Both the position numbers and the translations under genes were made by a program. A model generated the notes under the pieces. It ran no database searches. It was not told the DNA's origin and saw only the letters and a program-made list of their open reading frames with translations. Source: Myxococcales bacterium (lineage in GTDB: Bacteria > Myxococcota > Polyangia > Polyangiales > Polyangiaceae). Taken from it: DNA of 13,203 nt. Below, piece after piece: positions 5,062-11,485 of the stretch; position 1 is the first letter of the stretch, and the number at the start of each line of letters is the position of its first letter. The DNA lies in contig JAGQIY010001228.1 of the NCBI GenBank assembly GCA_020430865.1, positions 1 through 13,203 of the forward strand, read 5' to 3'.

Positions 5062-7671
5062 TTGGCCGAAGCGACCGATGAAGACAGTGCGCGTCACTCG
5101 GCTCGTCATACCGCACACCGTCGCATAGAAGTGTCTCGCCCTTTCATCCTCCTCGTCCTCGTCAGCGCGCTCATCGCGGGTGTCGCGTACGGAGTCATGG
5201 GTGTCGTGCTGAGGCCCGACACCCCTCCCCCCACCCAGCTACGAGGGCCACGAACGGATCCCCTCACCAAGCACCTGCTCTTCGTCGTGGTGGACGGGTT
5301 GCGCTACGACATCGCGACCAACCCGGAGCTCATGCCCCGCTTCTCCGAAGCCATGGAGAGAAATTCCAGCGCGGAAATCTGGGCGGGGCGGGTGTCGATG
5401 ACCACGAGTGCCATCCTGAGCTACGGCACGGGGCAACGAGGTCAACTCGAGCAGGTGGTGAACAACCTCACCCCCGAACCACCCCCATTCAACAACTGGC
5501 TGGAGAACGCCCGCAGCGACGGCTTGGTCTTGATGCTCGTGGGAGATCCGGCGTGGGCACGCATGTACGGCCCCGCGTTCAGCGAGAAGCGCCTCGATCC
5601 CAAGGGCGTCGCCATCGACTTCGATTTCAACGATCAGACCTTTCGCGACACCCGGGAGTTGCTCGCGAAGCGCCCCAACTTCCTGGTCGCCCACTTCGTC
5701 ACGCCAGACCACCAGGGTCACGCGTACGGCGTCCATTCCGAGCGCTATCTGAAGCACGTCCACCAGTTCGATCGACGGCTCTCCGACCTGCTGGGTGAGA
5801 TCGCTCCCGACTGGACCGTGGTGGTTACGAGCGATCATGGAGCCGCCGACTCTGGCACACACGGCGCAGACGTCCCGGTCCAGCGCCGCTCCCCGCTCTA
5901 CGCCTACGGGCCGGGCATCACCAAGAACGTCCACCCGAAGCTGCCGCTCGATCAAGTGGACTTGCCGAACACGCTCGCCGCGCTGCTCGGGACGACTCCG
6001 CCAAAGCAGAGCCGCGGTCAGGTGCTCACGGACTGGCTCGACATCACCGAGGCCAAGCGCGCGGCCATCGCCTGCGAGGACGCCGAGCGGCTGTTCGCCT
6101 ACGGCGAGGCCAGGCTGGGGGAGGCGGCAATCCAGGAGGCCAAGCAGAGCCTGGATCGCTGCAAGGCCCAGGGCAGCTACAAGGAGAGAGAGCTCGCGGC
6201 GCGCAAGGTGACTGCCGTGGTCGATACCCAGATCGGGCTGCGCACTGGGCTCGCCTCACAGAACGCCCTGGTCTTGCTGATGCTGTCGATCCTGGCGAGC
6301 GGGATCGTCGCTTGGTTTGCCGTAGGGAAACGACTACTGTGGAGCTTGCCACCGGCGCTGTTTCTCGGCGCCGTCGGGACCTGGCTCGTCTTCAGCGTCG
6401 AGAGGCTCCCAGGCCACTGGCCCAACGTCTGCAGAGTGGCGCTGTTCATCGCCTGTAACTCCCTGGCCCTGGCTGCGCTGGTCAAGCCGCTCTGGCTAGC
6501 CAAGCGCTTCGAGCAAACGCGCTGGCTGGCACCGACCTTGCTCCCCGGCTTGCTGGTCGCCAGTTACCCTGCCAACACTCAGCCCGAGAGCTTCGTCGCC
6601 GTCGCGGTCATTGGCGTCTTGTTCTGCTTGCTGGGGCCGATCGGTAGCTCCAGCCGCCGCTCCGACGGCTGGGAACGCCTTCGCGTCAACCGTACGGCGC
6701 TGGAGTGGCCACGCCTGATCGTGGCGCTCCTGGCGCTCCTGGTGGTGTTCCCGGTGGGCGTGCACGCGGAGAGCGCGCTCCCGAGCTGGCTCTTCGTGGC
6801 CGAGCGCATGCCCCTCAGCGTGGCCGTCGGCCTGATTGGTTGCTATGGCCTGTCCACTCGCCTGGATCCTCACGGCAAAGCATCTCTCAAGACCTCGACC
6901 CTCGTCTTCGGGTTGCTGACCGTCGCCGCGTGTTTGGTCGCGCGACGCTACGTGCCCTACCAGATCGGTCGTGCGGCCCTGATCTTGTTCCCGATCATCG
7001 CCTTCACCACCGCTCTACTCGGGCAGCGTAGATTCGCCACCTTGCTCGGTCTGGCGGGTTTCGCCTGGGTCTCCCGGGACCGCGAGTGGTTCGCGCTGAT
7101 CCCCACGCTGATTCTCGCCGAGGCGGCCGGCGACGCCTGGCGAACGAGGCAGCAAGAGGCGCGTGACTCCGAGCCGGTGGGCACACGACACGAGGTCCGC
7201 CGGCACACACCAGGCTACTTCGACATCATTCTGGGCGTCACGTTCGTGTTCGGCTTGCTGTTCGTCCAGCGCGTCGGGATCACGGGGCAGCTCGATTTCG
7301 GAGGCATGGACCTCGCGGCGGGCGCTTTCGACGACCAGCACGTCCCGCTCTGGGTGGTGGGGACAGCGCTCAGCTGGAAGTACATCCTTGCGGAAATAAT
7401 CGTCGTGACCGCCTTCCTCGCCCGGCTCGATCTCCACAGCCAGCGGCGCATCTTGCCGGCGTTGATACTCACCTATCTGGCACGCGTGCTGGCCCTGCTG
7501 CTGCAGCTCTTCTTCTGTGGTTCGAGCTACTGGACCGCGCTGCGGGTGATCGGCGACCTGCCGTTCAGCCTGACGGGACTCGGCGCCGTCGCCCTCTCTT
7601 GGTGGGCGCTCGAGCTGTGGCGCTCTCGCGGGCGCGGGCAAGAGCACGCGCTGGTGCCTAGCCGCGCCTGA
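5062..7671 (+). CDS. PIG-O/PIG-N-like phosphoethanolamine-transferase-type membrane enzyme (alkaline phosphatase superfamily)
   Basis: This 869-aa protein has one N-terminal membrane segment (about 28-50), an external alkaline-phosphatase-fold domain (about 70-330), and some 12-14 membrane segments from about 400 to the end. The likely metal ligands are all present: D78 in VVVDGLR, nucleophile T114 or T115 in VSMTTS, D216 and H220 in PDHQGH, D258-H259 in SDHG, and H267 in GTHG. Other stretches match GPI ethanolamine-phosphate transferases as I remember them: VGDPAWARMYGPAFS (compare MGDDTW..LFPGAFS of PIG-O), LVAHFVTPDHQGH, and LPNTLAALLG before the domain end. Topology also fits that family. 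It probably transfers a phospho-alcohol to an envelope glycolipid or glycan on the outer face of the inner membrane; the substrate is unknown. The start is uncertain: TTG 5062 lacks a Shine-Dalgarno sequence, and GTG 5131, just before the membrane segment, is an alternative. Confidence 0.8.
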   Translation: MAEATDEDSARHSARHTAHRRIEVSRPFILLVLVSALIAGVAYGVMGVVLRPDTPPPTQLRGPRTDPLTKHLLFVVVDGLRYDIATNPELMPRFSEAMERNSSAEIWAGRVSMTTSAILSYGTGQRGQLEQVVNNLTPEPPPFNNWLENARSDGLVLMLVGDPAWARMYGPAFSEKRLDPKGVAIDFDFNDQTFRDTRELLAKRPNFLVAHFVTPDHQGHAYGVHSERYLKHVHQFDRRLSDLLGEIAPDWTVVVTSDHGAADSGTHGADVPVQRRSPLYAYGPGITKNVHPKLPLDQVDLPNTLAALLGTTPPKQSRGQVLTDWLDITEAKRAAIACEDAERLFAYGEARLGEAAIQEAKQSLDRCKAQGSYKERELAARKVTAVVDTQIGLRTGLASQNALVLLMLSILASGIVAWFAVGKRLLWSLPPALFLGAVGTWLVFSVERLPGHWPNVCRVALFIACNSLALAALVKPLWLAKRFEQTRWLAPTLLPGLLVASYPANTQPESFVAVAVIGVLFCLLGPIGSSSRRSDGWERLRVNRTALEWPRLIVALLALLVVFPVGVHAESALPSWLFVAERMPLSVAVGLIGCYGLSTRLDPHGKASLKTSTLVFGLLTVAACLVARRYVPYQIGRAALILFPIIAFTTALLGQRRFATLLGLAGFAWVSRDREWFALIPTLILAEAAGDAWRTRQQEARDSEPVGTRHEVRRHTPGYFDIILGVTFVFGLLFVQRVGITGQLDFGGMDLAAGAFDDQHVPLWVVGTALSWKYILAEIIVVTAFLARLDLHSQRRILPALILTYLARVLALLLQLFFCGSSYWTALRVIGDLPFSLTGLGAVALSWWALELWRSRGRGQEHALVPSRA

Positions 7672-7682
7672 AGGTGTATGAG

Positions 7683-7702
7683 CAGCGCGCTAGGACGCGC
7701 TG
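7683..7702. terminator. Hairpin at convergent gene ends
   Basis: CAGCGCG (7683-7689) and CGCGCTG (7696-7702) form a perfect 7-bp stem with loop CTAGGA. It lies just past the stop of the PIG-O-like gene, and its loop contains the TAG stop of the opposing TerB-like gene. There is no T-run. It is plausible as a shared, bidirectional transcription end. Confidence 0.4.
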
Positions 7703-8265
7703 GGATTGCGGTCGGTATCTGGAGCGCCTTCGTCGCTTCGCTCCTCCTCCAGCTGCTCCAGAATCGCCTGGGCACGTACGCCCTCGATACCGAGCCGCTT
7801 GCCCAGGTCGAGGACCAGGTCGTTCTCCTCACTGGCAACCTCGTGATCCGCCATCGCGATCGCCGCAGCCAGCGCGAAGGCTCCTTCAGCGTCCTCCCGG
7901 TCCCTGCGCAGGGTCGCCGTGACCGAGTCCAGGCGGGACTCCCTTCCCTCTTGCCCGAGTCGAAGCTCACAACCCTCGAGCATGACCTTGATCGTGCCCT
8001 CCTGGAGCAAGCCCTCCGTGAGACCTCGGACTGCACCCCGGATGGCGTCCATCTCCCCCGCGGAGATCCTGCCGTCAGCCGACATCACCAGGAACATGGT
8101 CTCGACCATCGGCTCGATGCGAGCCAGCGCGTCTTGCTCCTCCTCGGAGAGCAGCCCTTCTCGGGTCAGCGTCTCATAGGCGCTGGACAGCACCGCCGCC
8201 TGCCGCCGGCCACTCTGAATCAACGCGTCGCGTAGCCGGGCGATGGTCGCCGTGTCGATCTTCAT
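7690..8265 (-). CDS. TerB-like all-helical protein
   Basis: This 191-aa soluble protein lacks a signal peptide and is predicted to be all-helical. Two internal motifs look alike: FLVMSADGRISAGEMDAI (about 58-75) and AAIAMADHEVASEENDLVL (about 133-152). This (A/S)-D-G-x-(I/V)-S-x-x-E pattern with acidic residues is characteristic of TerB/TerB-like domains, first named from tellurite-resistance operons but widespread in stress and signalling proteins. In the second motif the usual Gly is His141. The C-terminus (EERSDEGAPDTDRNPSAS) is acidic and disordered-looking. No other ter genes are nearby, so tellurite resistance should not be assumed. The gene is 39 bp downstream of the FG-GAP lipoprotein on the same strand, with a hairpin between them. 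No good Shine-Dalgarno sequence precedes the ATG, whose only upstream AGG lies inside that hairpin. Confidence 0.7.
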   Translation of the reverse strand: MKIDTATIARLRDALIQSGRRQAAVLSSAYETLTREGLLSEEEQDALARIEPMVETMFLVMSADGRISAGEMDAIRGAVRGLTEGLLQEGTIKVMLEGCELRLGQEGRESRLDSVTATLRRDREDAEGAFALAAAIAMADHEVASEENDLVLDLGKRLGIEGVRAQAILEQLEEERSDEGAPDTDRNPSAS

Positions 8266-8269
8266 GCTG

Positions 8270-8297
8270 AAAAGCTACCTGCCCACCGCGGGGCAGG
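8270..8297 (-). terminator. Terminator-like hairpin between the FG-GAP and TerB-like genes
   Basis: On the minus strand, CCTGCCC (8297-8291) and GGGCAGG (8284-8278) form a 7-bp GC stem with a 6-nt loop, followed by TAGC and TTTT (8273-8270). It starts 8 nt after the FG-GAP stop codon and ends just before the ATG of the TerB-like gene at 8265. It may end the lipoprotein transcript, or partly block the weak ribosome-binding region of the TerB-like gene if read through. Confidence 0.5.
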
Positions 8298-8304
8298 CAA
8301 CGGT

Positions 8305-10794
8305 TCACGCGGGTGGCTCGCACTGCACTCCAGGGATCGTGCCCTGGTTGTTCGCCTCTCGGCACTCGTTCCGATCCGACTTGTCGTCAGCGATCACGGT
8401 GACGTCCACCTCACCGCTGGTGGGCGCATCAGCCCAGGTGCAGGACACCGTCTCGCACTCGCCCGGATTCAGCGCCTTCGAGGTGGTGGCACTGCACACG
8501 ACGTTCCCCTCGGCGTAGAACCCAACGCTGATTCCGGACCCGATCGGCTCGGCGCCGCGGTTGCAGATCGGCGCTCTCAGCTCGGCGCCTCCGGCACCAC
8601 AGTCGAAAGCGGAGGCCCCGGCGGTCAGGTCAGGCGTCGCCAAGCCGTTGGCGACCCCAGGCACGTTCTGACGGAAATTGTTCAGGTCCGGATCGAGCCA
8701 GTTGTCCTGCCACGTGCTGCGGGGCGGAACCGTGCCGTCCTCGTTGATGTGGGTCACCGCATAGGCGTGCTGGCTCCAGATGGTGCGAGAGCGCACCCAG
8801 CGGTCATTGGCGTCCTGATAGACGCGGATGCCGCTGACCCCGTGGGGATGGGCTGCGCGACAGGTATTCCCCGTGCCTGGAGTACCGCTGGGCGGAGGTG
8901 CGCACGAGTAGCCCTCTTCCAGGCAATCGGTGTCCGTACCTGCCCCACAGCACTCCGCGGTCGCAGTGCAGCGACAGAGGCCCGAGTCGCAAACCCCCGA
9001 CGCGCAGTCGGCGTTCTCCTGACAGCGAAGCCCAGGGAACTGGGTGTCCACGCCACCCTCGAGCATCGTACAAGCGATGCCGTTCACGCCGTCGGAGCAA
9101 GCCAGGTTCGAGGGCGTAACCAAATCTGCACGGAAATCTCCGTCGGTATCCGCAACGATCGGGTTCTCGTACCAGGTACAGGAGCTGCGGTACTGGCTGA
9201 AGCGCACGGCGCCGCTGGTCCCCTCGTAGACCCTGACGAAGCACTCATCGGCGTACACCACCTCGGCGACCCCGTCCGCTTCGAAGTCGAAGACCGACGA
9301 GCCAGTGATGTTGCTCGAGTTGTCCTGGGTCCTGCGCGACCAGAGAATGCCTTCTGGACACGGTCCGGGGCTTCCCGCTGCGTCGTCACAGGCGTTGCCT
9401 GCGGAGCACGTCCCGCCCGTGCGAGGCGACGACGTGCAGTCGATGTCGTAGACAGTGAGGAACGCCTCGCCCGCGACCCCGACTTCGGGCAAGCCATCAC
9501 CATCGTAGTCGGAGATGGTCGGCGCCCCGCCACCACCGCCCGGCACGGCGATCGGACCCAGGACGGCGGTGCCATCCATGGCCACGACGTTCACCAGGCC
9601 GCCCCGCACCACGGCGAGCTCCGGGTTGGTCGCGGGCAAGGAGCTGCCATATGCGCCAAAATCCGCGACGGCGACGAAGCCGGCACCCGGACCGGCGAAC
9701 GACGTGTCCTGCACCCAGGCGCCGGAGTTCCACTCCCAGGCGAGCGCGCCGTTGGTCAGCTCGACGTAGGGGTCGGAGTCCAGGTTTGCCAGTACAGGGT
9801 TCAGACCCTGGCTGTAGCTCGTGTATCCCGACGGTAACGCGCTCAGCGTTGCTCCAGTGAGGCCGTTCAGCACGTACCCCTCGATGATGACCTCCGGAGT
9901 GGAGTCGTCGTCCAGGTCGTGAATGGACGGGCCGGACCAGCCAGCGCCACAGCGAGAACTTCCGCCGGAACCGCCGCAGGCCGCCGAGATGACGTCGGCC
10001 GACGTCCAGAGCACCCCCCAGGTGCCCGACTTCCGCGTGAAGGCAACCCAGTGGCCATCCGCGCCGCGCGCGACCACCTCCGCTACCTTGTCACCGTCCA
10101 GGTCCGCCACCGCGACTGGCCCGGAACTCACGAGGTAACCAGCGTACCCGGACTCCCCTGCTCCCAGGTTGGCCTCGAGCGTGCAGTCGTCTCCGCGGAG
10201 CACCCGCACCACGCCCTCGCCCTCAGCATATCCGCCCGGAATAGTATAGGTGAACGGCACGACGATGCTGGGCGTGCCTCCGGACTGCGCGTTGAAGTTG
10301 ACCACCATCGGCGTGGCCTGCACGTCGACGTGACTGGGGAAGGGATCCCCGCTGGGAGCCTCGGAGAACTCACACTTGATTGACGGCGCGAAGTTGCCGG
10401 GTGGAATTGCTACCTGACAGGTGTCGTCCTTCTCCCCCGGTCCCCAGGGCACGCACCCCGTACCCAGCTCGCAGTGCGAGTCGTTCTGGCAGTCGTCGTC
10501 GGCGCTGCACTGGGTCTGCAGCACACACACGCCGTTGGAGCAAAAGCGTCCCTCGGGGCAGCCTCCGGGGCAGTCGTTGCTGGAAGTCCCCCCGACTCCC
10601 GCATCGACGTTGAGCGTGCCGCCATTCGCCGAGCCGGCTGCCCCAGCCGTACCCCCCGTCGCTGCGCTGCCCCCGCTACCGCCGAATGAATTGCCGTTGC
10701 CCTGAACGGTCTCTGGATCTCCCCCGCAGCCGTGGACCCACAGCACTCCAATGACCAGTCCAGCTCCCAGCAACTGCCGACGAAAATGACCCAC
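8305..10794 (-). CDS. FG-GAP/VCBS-repeat surface lipoprotein with CARDB-like C-terminus
   Basis: This 829-aa lipoprotein has a signal sequence of MGHFRRQ, then a hydrophobic stretch and V-H-G-C, with Cys23 as the lipid site. A Gly/Ala/Ser linker follows (about 30-72), then a small Cys-rich segment (CPEGRFCSNGVC, CSADDDC). Calcium-loop-like FG-GAP/VCBS repeats come next: ADLDGDKVAEV (about 230), HDLDDDSTPEV (292), NLDSDPYVEL (337), DYDGDGLPEV (429), DFEADGVAEV (503) and DTDGDFRADL (549). A second Cys-rich patch lies at about 610-665. The C-terminal 110 residues, starting NGLATPDLTAG and ending NECREANNQG, have the CARDB adhesion-module pattern. It is probably an outer-membrane, Ca-binding adhesion or scaffold protein. 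I chose GTG 10794 because GGAGGG sits 4 nt upstream; the TTG at 10806 has no such site, and the ATG at 10796 is out of frame. Confidence 0.85.
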   Translation of the reverse strand: MGHFRRQLLGAGLVIGVLWVHGCGGDPETVQGNGNSFGGSGGSAATGGTAGAAGSANGGTLNVDAGVGGTSSNDCPGGCPEGRFCSNGVCVLQTQCSADDDCQNDSHCELGTGCVPWGPGEKDDTCQVAIPPGNFAPSIKCEFSEAPSGDPFPSHVDVQATPMVVNFNAQSGGTPSIVVPFTYTIPGGYAEGEGVVRVLRGDDCTLEANLGAGESGYAGYLVSSGPVAVADLDGDKVAEVVARGADGHWVAFTRKSGTWGVLWTSADVISAACGGSGGSSRCGAGWSGPSIHDLDDDSTPEVIIEGYVLNGLTGATLSALPSGYTSYSQGLNPVLANLDSDPYVELTNGALAWEWNSGAWVQDTSFAGPGAGFVAVADFGAYGSSLPATNPELAVVRGGLVNVVAMDGTAVLGPIAVPGGGGGAPTISDYDGDGLPEVGVAGEAFLTVYDIDCTSSPRTGGTCSAGNACDDAAGSPGPCPEGILWSRRTQDNSSNITGSSVFDFEADGVAEVVYADECFVRVYEGTSGAVRFSQYRSSCTWYENPIVADTDGDFRADLVTPSNLACSDGVNGIACTMLEGGVDTQFPGLRCQENADCASGVCDSGLCRCTATAECCGAGTDTDCLEEGYSCAPPPSGTPGTGNTCRAAHPHGVSGIRVYQDANDRWVRSRTIWSQHAYAVTHINEDGTVPPRSTWQDNWLDPDLNNFRQNVPGVANGLATPDLTAGASAFDCGAGGAELRAPICNRGAEPIGSGISVGFYAEGNVVCSATTSKALNPGECETVSCTWADAPTSGEVDVTVIADDKSDRNECREANNQGTIPGVQCEPPA

Positions 10795-11485
10795 ATCACC
10801 CTCCAAGGTACGAACATGGAGTATGCATCAGTCGCTCGACCGGTGGAAGCAGAATGCCCCCATCCGAGCGGCGGGGCGGGCCGGCTGAGTCGAACGCCCG
10901 CACGCGTCGACAGCGGCGTCCCTCGGGGGACCAAACCTGACGACGCGTCTGGCGACGATCCCCGGCGGAACGAAGCTGGACGACGCTGCCCAGGGAGTCG
11001 CCGGGGACGCGGGACGCCTCGAACCTGCGCGCAGCGAGAGTCGACCTCCGTCGCGCTCGCCCTCCGCGCCCGAGCGGCTCGCACCCCATGCAGGGCCATT
11101 TCATTGCCCCGCGGCAATACCTTCGAAGCTGGATGTGCAACCGGAGGACACCGCATCATTTGCAGGTCGAGACCTAGGGCACTAACAGCATCACCAGGGG
11201 ACGAAGGAATCGCTCGAGCAGAGACGTTCTGCCCCAGTGCCTCTTGAAAATACCATGTGGATTTGAGATAGCTGGTTCGTGGCGTGACCATCGCCACCGC
11301 GAAGCGCGATCAGTCGAGCCTGGCGCGCTCAGACAACCCCGCGCCGGGACGAACCCCCGGCGCTCGTACGAGGACGCACCCGCGTGCGCCGAGCAGGCGC
11401 GCTGCGTGACGCGTGGTCGGGGCGGAGCAGCATCCCGGACCGCGAAACGGGAAGCAGGCAGTCCAATCCGACCCTCGAGGCCGCT
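10795..11485. other. Long divergent intergenic region, no convincing gene
   Basis: These 691 bp lie between the divergent FG-GAP and Cys-repeat lipoprotein genes. Open frames occur on both strands, but they are mutually overlapping, rich in Arg/Pro/Ala shadow composition and without ribosome-binding sites. A small stem-loop, ATTGCC-CCGC-GGCAAT, lies at 11103-11118. A relatively AT-rich island at about 11242-11272 holds the best promoter candidate. I see no tRNA or insertion-sequence ends. Confidence 0.6.
11244..11272 (+). promoter_or_regulatory. Candidate promoter upstream of Cys-repeat lipoprotein gene
   Basis: TTGAAA (11244-11249, 5 of 6 with TTGACA), a 17-bp spacer and GATAGC (11267-11272, only 3 of 6 with TATAAT) lie in an AT-rich island. 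It would give a leader of about 200 nt before the ATG at 11486. Tentative. Confidence 0.25.

Noticed and set aside
7690..8265. Tellurite-resistance locus
   Set aside because: Only a TerB-like domain is present; no terA, C, D or E-type genes are in the window, so the resistance label is unsupported.
8749..9837. 362-codon plus-strand frame
   Set aside because: Antisense shadow inside the FG-GAP lipoprotein; its product is Arg/Ala/Gly rich without domain features.
10410..11297. 295-codon minus-strand frame across the divergent gap
   Set aside because: It overlaps the N-terminal part of the FG-GAP gene in another frame and has shadow-like composition and no start signal.
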